Below are positions 1 through 11,203 of a stretch of 64,000 nt of DNA, piece after piece; the first letter of the stretch is position 1; every line of letters starts with the position of its first letter. A program made the position numbers and the translations under genes. The notes beneath the pieces are model-generated. The model was not told the DNA's origin. It ran no database searches and worked only from the letters and a program-made list of their open reading frames with translations. The stretch lies in NCBI RefSeq assembly GCF_000308715.1, contig NZ_BAGH01000184.1, positions 1 to 64,000 on the forward strand, read 5' to 3'. The stretch is from Nocardia tenerifensis NBRC 101015 (lineage in GTDB: Bacteria; Actinomycetota; Actinomycetes; Mycobacteriales; Mycobacteriaceae).

Positions 1-1526
1 GCGCGCTCCGCCTGCGCGGTGATGGTGAGCGACGGGTTCACGCCGAGGTTGGCGGTGACCGCAGAGCCGTCCGCCACGTGCAGCCCCGGGTGGCCGAAGA
101 CCCGCTGATACGGGTCGACCACACCGGTCTCCGGAGTGTCGCCGATGACACACCCGCCGATGTAGTGCGCGGTCGCCGGAATGTTGAACACGTCCATCAC
201 CAGCCCGTGCGTATCGCCCCGCACCTTCTCGCCGAAGCGCCTGCCGATGTCGTGCGCCATCGGGATCCAGGTCGGATTCGGCTCCCCGGTGCCCTGCCTC
301 GTCTTGAGCAGCCCGCGCCTGCGGAACGAGGTCAGCGAGTTGTCCAGCGACTGCATGACCAGCAGGATCACCGACCGCTCCGAGGCGTGCCTGGCATTGA
401 GGCTGCGCAGGAACACCAGCGGGTGCAGCACGATCGCCAGCAGGAAGCGCAGGAACCGGAACGCGCCGCCGTCGACGATCGGCACCGACATCGGGAACAG
501 CGCGTTCTGCCCCTTGCCGTAGTGGCACACCTCGATATGGGTGTCCTCGGCCGGGTGGATCGAGGAGGTGATCGCGATGCCCTCGGCGAAGTCGCGGCGC
601 GAGCGGCTCACCACATTGAGGATCGCCTCGGAGTTGCTGCGGGTCAGCTCACCGAGGCGCGGCGAGAGGTTCGGCAGCACCGCGTCGTCGCGCATCTTGT
701 GCAGCAGCTTCTGGGTGCCGAGCGCGGCGCCGGCGAACACGACCTGCTCGGCGGTGAAGGTCTTGCGCTCCTTGCGGATCCAGCGGTCCGAGCGCTCGGT
801 CTCCACCGCGTAGCCGCCGTCGGGCAGCGGGCGCACCGCGGTGGCGGTGGTCAGCGGATGCACCTCGGCGCCCGCCTGTTCGGCGAGGTAGAGGTAGTTC
901 GTGGTGGTGGTGTTCTTGGCGTTGTGCGGGCAGCCGGTGAAACATTGCGCGCAGTGCACGCAGCCGCGCCTGCGCGGCCCGGCGCCGCCGAAGTAGGGGT
1001 CCTCGACCTCGGCGCCGGGATCGCTCTCGTTGAAGAACACCCCGACGTCGGTCGGGTGGAAGGTGTCGCCGACGCCGAGGTCCTCGGCGATCTCGCGGAT
1101 CACCTCGTCGGCCGGGGTCATCCGCGGATTCGGCGCGACGCCGAGCATGCGCTGGGCCTGGTCGTAGTACGGCGCGAGCTCGGCGCGCCAGTCGGTGATG
1201 TGCGCCCACTGCCGGTCGGTGTAGAAGTTCGCCAGCGGCTCGTAGAGCGTGTTGCCGTAGATGAGCGAGCCGCCGCCGACGCCCGCGCCGGAGAACACCG
1301 CGCACTTGCCGAGCAGGCTGATCCGCTGCGGCCCGGTCAGGCCCAGTCGCGGCGCCCAAATCGACTTGCGCACATTCCAATTGGTGCGCGGGAGGTTCTC
1401 GGCGTCCCACCGCCTGCCCGCCTCGAGCACGCCGACCCGATACCCCTTCTCGGTCAGCCGCAGCGCGCTGACGCTGCCGCCGAAACCGGAACCGATCACC
1501 ACCACGTCGTAGTCGAATGCGGGCAT
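1..1526 (-). CDS. GMC oxidoreductase (cholesterol-oxidase-like), 3' end cut by window edge
   Basis: FAD-dependent oxidoreductase of the glucose-methanol-choline type, expected to oxidise an alcohol or sterol-like hydroxyl. Reading leftwards from the ATG at 1526 the protein begins MPAFDYDVVVIGSGFGG, a Rossmann FAD-binding GxGxxG, followed by ALRLTEKGYRVGVLEAGRR. Near the window edge it reads VADGSAVTANLGVNPSL, the conserved C-terminal FAD/active-site segment of GMC enzymes. A Cys-rich stretch (CVHCAQCFTGCPHNAKN) lies mid-protein, as in mycobacterial ChoD. About 508 codons are present; the stop lies outside. It is a paralogue of the complete gene at 35405-37165. It faces away from the next gene, with an AT-richer stretch at about 1580-1610 that may hold its promoter. 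The substrate cannot be told from sequence. Confidence 0.85.
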   Translation of the reverse strand, partial: MPAFDYDVVVIGSGFGGSVSALRLTEKGYRVGVLEAGRRWDAENLPRTNWNVRKSIWAPRLGLTGPQRISLLGKCAVFSGAGVGGGSLIYGNTLYEPLANFYTDRQWAHITDWRAELAPYYDQAQRMLGVAPNPRMTPADEVIREIAEDLGVGDTFHPTDVGVFFNESDPGAEVEDPYFGGAGPRRRGCVHCAQCFTGCPHNAKNTTTTNYLYLAEQAGAEVHPLTTATAVRPLPDGGYAVETERSDRWIRKERKTFTAEQVVFAGAALGTQKLLHKMRDDAVLPNLSPRLGELTRSNSEAILNVVSRSRRDFAEGIAITSSIHPAEDTHIEVCHYGKGQNALFPMSVPIVDGGAFRFLRFLLAIVLHPLVFLRSLNARHASERSVILLVMQSLDNSLTSFRRRGLLKTRQGTGEPNPTWIPMAHDIGRRFGEKVRGDTHGLVMDVFNIPATAHYIGGCVIGDTPETGVVDPYQRVFGHPGLHVADGSAVTANLGVNPSLTITAQAER

Positions 1527-1705
1527 GACTTCCTCTCGCTGACCGGCCATCGAGGCCGATCGCTCACCGTACCGGCCGATGAGATGATTTCATACTCATT
1601 CTTTCACCGCCGGGCTGTGGCGGAAACCATCGCGACGGCGGATATATCGAGGAAACCGGCGTGCCCGGATGGCGTCGAGCGGGGTCGGTGCGGTAAGCAC
1701 GGGGC

Positions 1706-2344
1706 GTGACAACCGAATCGGGCACAACGGAACCGGAGGAGCGCGCCGACCCCGGCGGCGTCTTCGACGACCGCATCCTCACGGTCCCGAATGTGCTGAG
1801 CGTCGTGCGCCTGCTCGGCGTGCCGCTGTTCCTGTGGCTGATGCTGGTCGAGCACGCCGACGGGTGGGCGTTCGCCCTGTTGATCGCCAGCGGCGTCACC
1901 GATTTCCTGGACGGCAAGCTGGCCCGCCTGCTCGACCAGTCCTCGCGCCTGGGCGCGCTGCTCGACCCGTTCGTGGATCGGCTGTACCTGGTGACGACCC
2001 TGCTGGCGTTCGTCCTGCGCGGACTGATCCCGTGGTGGGTCGCGGTGATCCTGGTCGGCCGCGATCTGGTCCTCACCGGCACGCTGACGGTGTACAAACG
2101 CCGCGACCTGCCCCCGCCCGACGTCATCTATCTGGGCAAGGCCGCCACCTTCGCGCTGATGTCCGCGCTGCCGTGGTTGCTGGCGGGGGAGATGGATTGG
2201 GCGATCGACGGTTTCGGACGCGCCTTCGGTGGGGCATTACTGGTCTGGGGCACGGCGGTGTATGTATGGACCGGCTTGCTCTACACCGGTAAGGCGATCG
2301 CCGTCGCTCGCTCGATACCGGCTGTGCCACACCGTCCGACCTGA
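1706..2344 (+). CDS. pgsA2: CDP-alcohol phosphatidyltransferase family membrane protein
   Basis: Integral membrane enzyme that transfers a phosphatidyl group from CDP-diacylglycerol to an alcohol acceptor. The 212-residue protein carries the full CDP-OH-P signature D66-x2-D69-G70-x2-A73-R74-x8-G83-x3-D87-x3-D91, and several hydrophobic segments (about 29-48, 54-66, 95-120, 145-165, 170-195). The start is a GTG; no longer start is plausible because the upstream frame loses coding character. By gene order it matches M. tuberculosis pgsA2 (Rv1822), whose acceptor (glycerol phosphate or another alcohol) is not settled, so the symbol reflects position and family, not a proven product. gcvH follows 91 bp downstream, without the three small mycobacterial genes I would expect between them. 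Confidence 0.88.
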   Translation: MTTESGTTEPEERADPGGVFDDRILTVPNVLSVVRLLGVPLFLWLMLVEHADGWAFALLIASGVTDFLDGKLARLLDQSSRLGALLDPFVDRLYLVTTLLAFVLRGLIPWWVAVILVGRDLVLTGTLTVYKRRDLPPPDVIYLGKAATFALMSALPWLLAGEMDWAIDGFGRAFGGALLVWGTAVYVWTGLLYTGKAIAVARSIPAVPHRPT

Positions 2345-2435
2345 CGGGTCGAACATTCGACGTCGAGTCGTACATCGCCTCGACCCTCGCATAGAGTTGC
2401 GCCCACACGATCACAACGGAAAGGACGGACGGCCT

Positions 2436-2834
2436 GTGACCCAGACCCCCGAAGATCTGCGCTACACCGAGGAGCACGAGTGGGTGCAGCGGATCGGACC
2501 GACCCGGGTTCGGGTGGGCATCACCGATTACGCCCAGTCTCAACTCGGTGACGTTGTGTTCGTGCAGCTGCCCGAGACGGACAAAGAGGTGGCCGTCGGG
2601 GAGAGCATCGCCGAGGTCGAGTCGACCAAGAGCGTGTCCGACATCTACGCGCCGATCGCGGCGAAAGTTGTTGCGGTGAACGAGGATTTGACGCCGCAGC
2701 CGGAGACGCTGAACACCGATCCGTACGGTGACGGATGGTTGTTCGAACTCGAGGTCGCGGACGCCGCCGGCCTCGACGCGACCCTTGATGAACTGTTGGA
2801 TGCGGCAGGTTATCAAGGAGTTATCGGGGGCTGA
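2436..2834 (+). CDS. gcvH: Glycine cleavage system H protein
   Basis: Lipoyl carrier of the glycine cleavage complex: it shuttles the aminomethyl group from the P protein (gcvP, 3.7 kb downstream) to the T protein. The 132-residue product has the typical opening MTQTPEDLRYTEEHEWV and the lipoylation motif ESTKSVSDIYAP with the modified lysine at K65. The GTG start has an AAAGGA-type ribosome site about 10 bases upstream; a longer in-frame opening exists but does not look like H protein. No glycine aptamer precedes this gene, unlike gcvP. T and L protein genes are not in the window. Order gcvH-garA-merR matches mycobacteria. Confidence 0.96.
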   Translation: MTQTPEDLRYTEEHEWVQRIGPTRVRVGITDYAQSQLGDVVFVQLPETDKEVAVGESIAEVESTKSVSDIYAPIAAKVVAVNEDLTPQPETLNTDPYGDGWLFELEVADAAGLDATLDELLDAAGYQGVIGG

Positions 2835-3002
2835 ATCAGCCTTCCCGGTTCTACCTGCACGGGCACGCCCTGGCAGGGTACGGTCAATGCCAACAGATGC
2901 GCCGACAGCCACTGTCGCGAATCTAGGGACTCGACGGCAGGTCGTGGTGCCACAGGTATCACCTGCTTGCATGAATAATCAGGTTCGAGGAGGAGAGAAA
3001 CG

Positions 3003-3488
3003 GTGAGCGAGAACAAAGACCCGGGTTACGGGGAGACCGCGGCCGAGACGACGTCGGTCTTCCGCGCGGATTTCCTGAACGAGGTCGACGCGTCGCGCTC
3101 CGGAGAGCCGACCGGCGAGCAGCCGGTGCAAGGGGTCGAGGGTCTGCCCGTTGGCGCGGCCCTCCTGGTCGTCAAGCGCGGTCCGAACGCGGGCTCGCGG
3201 TTCCTGCTGGACCAGCCGACCACGTCGGCCGGCCGCCACCCCGACAGTGACATCTTTCTCGACGACGTCACGGTCAGCCGCAGGCATGCCGAGTTCCGTC
3301 AGGACGACGATTCGTTCCAGGTTGTCGATGTCGGCAGCCTGAACGGCACCTATGTGAATCGGGAGCCGGTGGACTCCTCGGAACTCCAGAACGGCGACGA
3401 GGTCCAGATCGGCAAGTTCCGCCTGGTGTTCCTCACCGGGCCGCGCGCCCAGGTCAACGAGCCGTCCGCGGGTGCAGGGAGCCTGTGA
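3003..3488 (+). CDS. garA: FHA-domain metabolic regulator GarA
   Basis: Small phospho-switch protein that in mycobacteria and corynebacteria (OdhI) binds and inhibits 2-oxoglutarate dehydrogenase and regulates glutamate metabolism under control of the Ser/Thr kinases PknG and PknB. Visible here: an N-terminal phospho-acceptor motif ETTSVFRADFL with T16 and T17 in the place of the two kinase sites, a flexible linker, then one FHA domain (about 55-140) with GRHPDSD (77-83), SRRH (92-95) and SLNGTYVN (112-119). Length 161 matches the family. GTG start with an AGGAGGAG ribosome site just upstream. It lies 168 bp after gcvH and 49 bp before the MerR gene. Confidence 0.96.
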   Translation: MSENKDPGYGETAAETTSVFRADFLNEVDASRSGEPTGEQPVQGVEGLPVGAALLVVKRGPNAGSRFLLDQPTTSAGRHPDSDIFLDDVTVSRRHAEFRQDDDSFQVVDVGSLNGTYVNREPVDSSELQNGDEVQIGKFRLVFLTGPRAQVNEPSAGAGSL

Positions 3489-3537
3489 GCATCTCTGTTC
3501 GCCATGAAGGGCTAGGGGTCATGAGGGACCTGGCGCT

Positions 3538-4371
3538 GTGACGGGAGCGGCGCAGTGGGCGCGCGGAGGCATGTCGATCGGCTCCGTGCTCGACCTGCTG
3601 CGTCCGGACTTTCCGGACGTCACCATCTCGAAGATCCGCTTCCTCGAGGCGGAGGGCCTCATTCGGCCGGAGCGCACGCCCTCGGGCTACCGCAGATTCT
3701 CCGTCGCCGACTGTGAACGGCTCCGGTTCGTGCTGACCGCGCAACGCGATCAGTACCTGCCGCTGAAGGTGATCAAGGAACAACTCGAGGCGATCGACAG
3801 CGGTGCGGCGACGCTCGGCGTGCGGGAAGCGCGCGCCAGAGCGCACTCCGGCCGTGCGGGCGCGTCGGAGTCGGTCTCCCCGGTGACCGACTCCGAGCAC
3901 CCGGCCACACCCGGCGGGAACAGGAACGGCGCCGCCGCGCCGAGGAGGCTCGGCGTGGTGCCCAGCGAGATTTCCCCCGACGATCTCCGCTTCGATCACG
4001 AAATACGGCTCACCCGCGCGGATCTGCTCGCGCAAGCCGCGATCGACGAGACCTTTCTCAACGACCTCATCCGGGCGAACCTGATCACCCCCGGCGCCGC
4101 GGGCTTCTTCGACGGCGACGCGGTGACACTGGCCAGGACCGCCCGGGCGATGGCCGAATTCGGTTTGGAGGCAAGGCATCTGCGCGCCTTCAAGCTCGCC
4201 GCCGATCGCGAGGCCGCGCTGGTCGCGCAGATCGCCGCTCCGATCGCGAAGAGCCGCGACGCCGGCGCGCGGGCGCGGGCCGAGGAAACGGTGCGCGAAC
4301 TCGCCGCGCTGTCGCTGACGCTGCACACCTGTCTGGTGAAGTCGTCGGTGCGGACGTCGCTGGGCGGCTGA
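3538..4371 (+). CDS. MerR-family transcriptional regulator (Rv1828-like)
   Basis: DNA-binding regulator of the MerR type. The winged helix-turn-helix lies at about 12-75 (MSIGSVLDLLRPDFPDVTI, then KIRFLEAEGLI and SGYRRFS), followed by a low-complexity linker (about 100-145) and a second conserved half (about 150-277, DLRFDHEIRLTRADLL and RHLRAFKLAADRE). 277 residues is close to the mycobacterial homologue Rv1828, which also has a short extension before MSIG, supporting the GTG start at 3538 (GAGGGA upstream). No metal-binding cysteines are seen. Position between garA and the DUF151 nuclease is conserved; its targets are unknown. Confidence 0.9.
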   Translation: MTGAAQWARGGMSIGSVLDLLRPDFPDVTISKIRFLEAEGLIRPERTPSGYRRFSVADCERLRFVLTAQRDQYLPLKVIKEQLEAIDSGAATLGVREARARAHSGRAGASESVSPVTDSEHPATPGGNRNGAAAPRRLGVVPSEISPDDLRFDHEIRLTRADLLAQAAIDETFLNDLIRANLITPGAAGFFDGDAVTLARTARAMAEFGLEARHLRAFKLAADREAALVAQIAAPIAKSRDAGARARAEETVRELAALSLTLHTCLVKSSVRTSLGG

Positions 4372-4388
4372 ACATCCCGTCGACGCGC

Positions 4389-4407
4389 CGACACGAAATC
4401 CGTGTCG
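4389..4407 (+). terminator. Short hairpin after the first merR gene
   Basis: Seven-base perfect arms CGACACG / CGTGTCG with a five-base loop, followed by TGTTT, 18 bases after the merR stop. It could end the garA-merR transcript. The stem is short, so confidence is low. The rest of the 306-bp gap (4372-4677) holds a possible small ORF described separately. Confidence 0.4.
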
Positions 4408-4543
4408 TGTTTCGGTCATCCAACACGCCGATTTCGGCTGTGCACACCGATCACTGCACCGCTTGCGTTCGCCTAGACTCGTGGTACGGCGAACTGGGCG
4501 GTGGTCGTGCCCAGGGCGGCCGCGAGTAATGGGAGGCAGTGCG

Positions 4544-4681
4544 ATGAGTGAGCGAAGCGAACGAGTCATGTCACAGCGTGCGTCGCGCGTGCCGGGGCTG
4601 AGGGTCAGCGAGGTGGAGGCCATGAGCGAGCAGGGCGCTTCGCTCATGCTGAAGCCGAATGCGAGTGAGGTGCAGGCATGA
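4544..4681 (+). CDS. Possible 45-codon leader peptide overlapping the DUF151 gene
   Basis: An ATG at 4544 opens a 45-codon frame beginning MSERSERVMSQ and ending in the ATGA overlap with the DUF151 start at 4678, an arrangement typical of translational coupling. A GGGAGG ribosome site lies at about 4530. The segment is built from repeated ATGAGYGAG units at 4544, 4622 and 4678, each of which reads MSE, and includes a perfect 9-base inverted repeat (4621-4629 / 4640-4648). MSERSERV-type openings turn up in front of genes in related actinobacteria (from memory), so this may be a dispersed repeat and not a real peptide. No domain is recognisable. Confidence 0.3.
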   Translation: MSERSERVMSQRASRVPGLRVSEVEAMSEQGASLMLKPNASEVQA

Positions 4682-5151
4682 GCGAGATGCGCGTGATCGG
4701 CATTCGGGTCGAGCAGCCACAGAATCAGCCCGTGCTGTTGCTCCGCGAGGTGTCGGGGGATCGGTACCTACCCATCTGGATCGGGCAGGCCGAGGCGACC
4801 GCGATCGTGCTGGAGCAGGAGGGGGTGACCCCGATCCGCCCGCTGACCCACGATCTGATCAAGATCCTGATCACCGAACTCGGGCGCACCCTCAAGGAGG
4901 TGCGCATCGTCGATCTGCAGGAGGGCACCTTCTACGCCGACCTCGTGTTCGACAACGAGGTGCGCATCTCGGCGCGGCCGTCGGACTCGGTAGCGATCGC
5001 CTTGCGGGTGGGTTGCCCGATCTACGCCGAGGAGCCGGTGCTCGAGGAGGCCGGGCTGGTCATGCCGGACGAGCGCGAGGACGAGGTGGAGAAGTTCAAG
5101 GAGTTCCTCGAATCGGTCTCGCCCGACGACTTCAAGGCCACCGACAGCTGA
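4678..5151 (+). CDS. Bifunctional nuclease family (DUF151) protein
   Basis: Cytosolic protein of the BFN/DUF151 family (Rv1829-like). Plant members have RNase and DNase activity, but the bacterial role is not established. The 157 residues cover the whole domain: MRVIGIRVEQPQNQPVLLLRE, the conserved PIWIGQAEATAI (about 32-43), HDLIKILITELG, then SARPSDSVAIALR (about 98-110) and an acidic C-terminal tail. Length is that of the family. It is flanked on both sides by MerR-type genes, the same order as in M. tuberculosis. The ATG overlaps the end of the possible leader ORF. Confidence 0.9.
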   Translation: MSEMRVIGIRVEQPQNQPVLLLREVSGDRYLPIWIGQAEATAIVLEQEGVTPIRPLTHDLIKILITELGRTLKEVRIVDLQEGTFYADLVFDNEVRISARPSDSVAIALRVGCPIYAEEPVLEEAGLVMPDEREDEVEKFKEFLESVSPDDFKATDS

Positions 5152-5300
5152 GTTCACGCATTCGCCGCCCAGGCGGCGCCACGCCGACGACGCGCGGGGC
5201 TGAACCAGAGGTCGAGACTTCAACCGCGCGTCGCGTTTGGTCCGACGATGGTGCTCCCTGGACAATCAGGGAGAGTAATCTCGATAGTTGGGCCACGTCC

Positions 5301-5386
5301 GTTTCGGCCAGGTCGTCAGTACAGCGGTGTGATCAGAACAGCGGTGTGATCGAACAGCGTGTCGTCAGCACGGCGGTGGCCGAAAC
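5301..5386. repeat. Nested inverted and direct repeats in front of the second merR gene
   Basis: A 10-base perfect inverted repeat, GTTTCGGCCA at 5301-5310 and TGGCCGAAAC at 5377-5386, encloses two direct repeats (ACAGCGGTGTGATC at 5321-5334 and 5338-5351) and a near-duplicate pair GTCGTCAGTACAGCGGTG / GTCGTCAGCACGGCGGTG at about 5312-5329 and 5361-5378. It ends 51 bases before the merR start codon, where an operator or a leader-RNA structure is expected. MerR-type proteins bind palindromes, so autoregulation is a reasonable guess, but the direct-repeat part is not typical. Confidence 0.6.
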
Positions 5387-5437
5387 GGAGCCGGGTCATC
5401 GATGAGGCTAGCCGTCGGCGAAGCAAGGGAGTGGTCA

Positions 5438-5995
5438 GTGGCAGAGCAATCGCAGGATGTGGTACAGCCAGGCCTGTTCCCGGACGACTCGGTTCCCGAC
5501 GATCTGGTCGGCTATCGGGTGCCCAGCGCGTGTCAGGTGGCCGGGATCACCTACCGGCAACTCGATTATTGGGCGCGCACCGGATTGGTCGTGCCGTCCA
5601 TTCGCAGCGCCGCGGGGTCGGGAAGCCAGCGCCTGTACTCGTTCAAGGACATCCTCGTCCTCAAGATCGTGAAGCGACTGCTCGACGCGGGCATCTCGCT
5701 ACAGAACATCAGGATCGCGGTCGACCATCTACGCAGCAGGGGAGTGCAGGATCTCGCCGGGATCACCCTGTTCTCCGACGGCACCTCGGTGTACGAGTGC
5801 ACCTCGGCCGAGGAGGTAGTCGATTTACTGCAGGGCGGGCAGGGCGTCTTCGGCATCGCGATCAGCGGCGCCATGCACGAACTCACCGGTGCCATCGCGA
5901 ATTTCCCCGCGGAGCGCGCGTCCGCGGTGACCGAGCGGCCGGAGGACGAGCTGTCCTATCGGCGCAAGGCGCGGATGAACCGCAAGACCGGTTAG
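5438..5995 (+). CDS. MerR-family transcriptional regulator (Rv1830-like)
   Basis: Winged-helix MerR regulator matching mycobacterial Rv1830. The product carries GYRVPSACQVAGITYRQLDY (a variant HTH), LYSFKDILVLKIVKRLLDAG and a C-terminal part with TLFSDGTSVYECTSAEEV followed by LLQGGQGVFGIA. The GTG at 5438 (185 residues) is preferred because AGGGAG ends seven bases upstream; an ATG at 5402 in the same frame would add 12 residues but has no ribosome site. A strong terminator hairpin follows at once, so it appears to be monocistronic. Targets unknown. Confidence 0.88.
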   Translation: MAEQSQDVVQPGLFPDDSVPDDLVGYRVPSACQVAGITYRQLDYWARTGLVVPSIRSAAGSGSQRLYSFKDILVLKIVKRLLDAGISLQNIRIAVDHLRSRGVQDLAGITLFSDGTSVYECTSAEEVVDLLQGGQGVFGIAISGAMHELTGAIANFPAERASAVTERPEDELSYRRKARMNRKTG

Positions 5996-6010
5996 AAATA
6001 GCTCTCTGAA

Positions 6011-6055
6011 ACAACACCCCGCCTCCCCGACAACGGAAGGGTAGCGGGGTGTTGT
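6011..6055 (+). terminator. Terminator after the second merR gene
   Basis: Twelve-base perfect arms ACAACACCCCGC (6011-6022) and GCGGGGTGTTGT (6044-6055) with a 21-base loop, 15 bases after the stop codon. It separates the regulator from the riboswitch-controlled gcvP unit. Confidence 0.8.
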
Positions 6056-6228
6056 GCTGTCCGGCATCTGATTTTCTACAGGCACATCGACATGCTGTTA
6101 GGTAGATATGCGCATCTGGCTATGGAGTCGCCCAAGTCCCCGGCGTAGCGGCGTGACCAGCACGACACCGCCGAGGAAGGACCAGTGCCGCGTCGCGGCG
6201 TGTCGTCGGCTTAAACTGGTGGCGCGCC

Positions 6229-6437
6229 AACGCCGTGCGGGAGAGTCCCGGGTTCGCCAGAGTCCGGGCGCCGAAGGAGCAGCACCTCCCCGTCAATCTC
6301 TCAGGCACCAGGGACCGTGCGGGCTTGGGCGCCTCTGGAAAGCGGTGGCTTCGGGCCGCCCGCCCATGGGGAAAGGGGCTCGGCCTTCATTGCGGTCGCG
6401 CGTCCGAATCTCTCAGGCAACACGACAGAGGGGGAGG
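6229..6437 (+). promoter_or_regulatory. Tandem glycine riboswitch (gcvT motif) controlling gcvP
   Basis: Two glycine aptamers in series. Aptamer 1 (about 6229-6325) has CGGGAGAGTCCCGGG, CGCCGAAGGAGCA and AATCTCTCAGGCA, closing with GGACCGTGCGGG. Aptamer 2 (about 6330-6437) has GCCTCTGGAAAGCGG, ATGGGGAAAGG, a second AATCTCTCAGGCA and the closing ACGACAGAGGGGG. The duplicated AATCTCTCAGGCA and the linker layout are diagnostic. The leader lies directly before gcvP, so glycine presumably switches expression on. About 50 bases between aptamer 2 and the start are available for the expression platform; the GGGAG ribosome site at 6477-6481 is a candidate for sequestration. The stretch 6056-6228 before it holds the promoter and no gene that I can see. 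Confidence 0.95.
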
Positions 6438-6486
6438 GCTGGTACCCGTCGACCAAGTCGACCCGCCCGAACCCATGGGAGCTGCC

Positions 6487-9342
<2,856 letters not shown>

Positions 9343-9394
9343 GGTTCCCGCGCCGGTCGACGGCGTGTGGTGATCGAAAGTCCTTCCGCCCTTT

Positions 9395-9429
9395 GATTTC
9401 CCGCACAATGGAACCCGGTGCGGGAAATC
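9395..9429. terminator. Bidirectional terminator between gcvP and the VWA gene
   Basis: Twelve-base perfect arms GATTTCCCGCAC (9395-9406) and GTGCGGGAAATC (9418-9429) with an 11-base loop, between the convergent stops of gcvP (9342) and the VWA-domain gene (9436). Confidence 0.8.
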
Positions 9430-9435
9430 GGGGCG

Positions 9436-11103
9436 TCAGGGGTTGGTCAGGGAGTGGACCACTGCCGAGGCGAAGGTCAGGTCGTCCGAGGTGGGGAGGC
9501 GGGTGTAGGTGCCGCCGGTCTGGTCGGAGATGCTCTTCAACGTCTGCGTGCCCTGGCCGCCGATCACGATGATGTCGACGCGCACGGGGTGGGTGTGGTC
9601 GATGGCGGCGGCCAGGTCGGCGGCGAGTTTCGCGCCGGTGACGGTGGAGTCGTCCTCGGGTCCGTCGGTGATGAGCAGCACCGAGTTCGTGCGGCCTGCC
9701 GCGTAGCCGCTGACGGCATTCTTGTAGGCGGCGATGAGGGTCGGGTAGGCCTGGTCGGCGCGCACGTCGCTGGTCTTCACGGCGCCGAGCGCGGTGGTGA
9801 GTTCGGTGCGCTGGTCGTCGCCGAGCGGCGCGGTGGGCACCTGGATCTTGTAAGGTGTTGTGCCGTCGAGGTTCTTGCCGTAGGTCCACAGGCCGAGGCC
9901 GAAGTCCGGCGGCATCACCGTCATCGTGGAGTTCAGTGCGGCAATGACATTCGCGAGTCTGGTCATCGAGCCGTCGGTGCTCGACATGGACGACGAGACG
10001 TCGACGAGCACCGTGGACTGCACGCCGAGCACCGGATTGGCCAGGGTGGCACGGACTTTGTCGAGCGCGGCCCGCGGCGGGGCGGGGGCGGCGGCGGGGG
10101 CGGTGGTGAAGCCCGCCGCGGTGAACGCCTGCGCCTGCTCGGGGGCGCGGAGGTAGTCGGCGAAGAGACCGCCGATGAGGTTCTGCGTCTTGTCCACCCA
10201 CGGCCCCGACATCAGCGCGGCCGGGTGGTCGGCCACGGGCGCGGCCCCGGACGGACGGAAGACGGCAAGCCCCGCTTGGGTTTTCGCCTGCTGCTCGGTG
10301 GTGGCGACGGCGTGCACGGTGGCGGATTGCGGCGCGCCCGCGATGATGCCGAGCGCGGCGGCGGTGTCGGGGGCCTCGGGCGCCTCGGCGGCTAGGCCGG
10401 AGATGGCCGCGACGGCTTGGCCGGATTGCGCGGCCTGCTCGCTGAGCGGCTCCGCGCCGGATACGGCGGATCCCACGGCCACCGCGGCGGCGAGTGAGGC
10501 GTCACCGGGCGGCAAGGCCATGCGCAGGCCGCCCCAGCCGGACAGGCCTACCTCGTTGAGCGAACCCTGTTGCAGCCGTGGGAGATCCGCCCACGTGGCC
10601 TTGGCTTGTTCGAGCGCGCCGCGCAATTGGTCGGGCACGGCGAGCACGATCGGGCTGACGGCGATCGGGGCGGGGGCGCCCTCGATCAGTCCCGGCACGC
10701 GCATGGACTCGATCGAGCGCGTCGAGTCGGGGATCCACAGCACCGGCTGCGGACCGAGCTTCTGGTCCCACGGCTTGCCGTTGGTGAAGGCGGCGACGAC
10801 GGCCGCGGACGGCTGCGCGGTGACCACGACCTGTGCGCAGTGATCGCGCACCTTCGGTTTTGTCGCGTTGTACCGGTCCGCAGCGGCCTGGACGTGCGGG
10901 GCGATGTCGGGCTCGGCGGTCACGTAGAGGGTCGAGGGGCCGGAGACGCACTCCGCCGCGGCCGCGCTGTCCTCGTCGGCCGCCCGGTCGCGCAGTTGGA
11001 ACCACGCGAAGACGATCGCGACGATCGCCACGATGGCCACCACCCCGATAACCGGACCTTTGCTGACGCCCCTGGATCTGGTTCGGCTGCGATGAGTGCC
11101 CAC
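9436..11103 (-). CDS. Membrane-anchored von Willebrand factor A domain protein with substrate-binding-like domain
   Basis: Rv1836c-like envelope protein of 555 residues. After a basic start (MGTHRSRTRSRGVSKG) comes one membrane helix (about 17-35, VIGVVAIVAIVAIVFAWF). Residues about 55-340 look like a periplasmic solute-binding fold (LYVTAEPDIAPHVQAAADRYN, then VLWIPDST). A VWA domain follows (about 360-555) with the MIDAS motif D368-x-S370-x-S372 and the later LLITDGPEDD. The protein should face outwards and bind a partner through a metal ion; the ligand is unknown. Start is GTG. Converges on gcvP with a shared terminator. Confidence 0.87.
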   Translation of the reverse strand: MGTHRSRTRSRGVSKGPVIGVVAIVAIVAIVFAWFQLRDRAADEDSAAAAECVSGPSTLYVTAEPDIAPHVQAAADRYNATKPKVRDHCAQVVVTAQPSAAVVAAFTNGKPWDQKLGPQPVLWIPDSTRSIESMRVPGLIEGAPAPIAVSPIVLAVPDQLRGALEQAKATWADLPRLQQGSLNEVGLSGWGGLRMALPPGDASLAAAVAVGSAVSGAEPLSEQAAQSGQAVAAISGLAAEAPEAPDTAAALGIIAGAPQSATVHAVATTEQQAKTQAGLAVFRPSGAAPVADHPAALMSGPWVDKTQNLIGGLFADYLRAPEQAQAFTAAGFTTAPAAAPAPPRAALDKVRATLANPVLGVQSTVLVDVSSSMSSTDGSMTRLANVIAALNSTMTVMPPDFGLGLWTYGKNLDGTTPYKIQVPTAPLGDDQRTELTTALGAVKTSDVRADQAYPTLIAAYKNAVSGYAAGRTNSVLLITDGPEDDSTVTGAKLAADLAAAIDHTHPVRVDIIVIGGQGTQTLKSISDQTGGTYTRLPTSDDLTFASAVVHSLTNP

Positions 11104-11203
11104 GGTGCACAGTGTATGTTCACCTGCTGTTTGCGGGCTCGCCGCGTCGGCGAGCCGTGACGAAACGCCCGCCGCCGTGGCCGGCGGGACACGGCGGCGG
11201 TGC

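Noticed and set aside
78-1709. Long plus-strand open frame opposite the GMC oxidoreductase
   Set aside because: It is the antisense of a clear FAD enzyme; its text is Arg/Val/Ala-rich with no motif. High GC content leaves many such open antisense frames.
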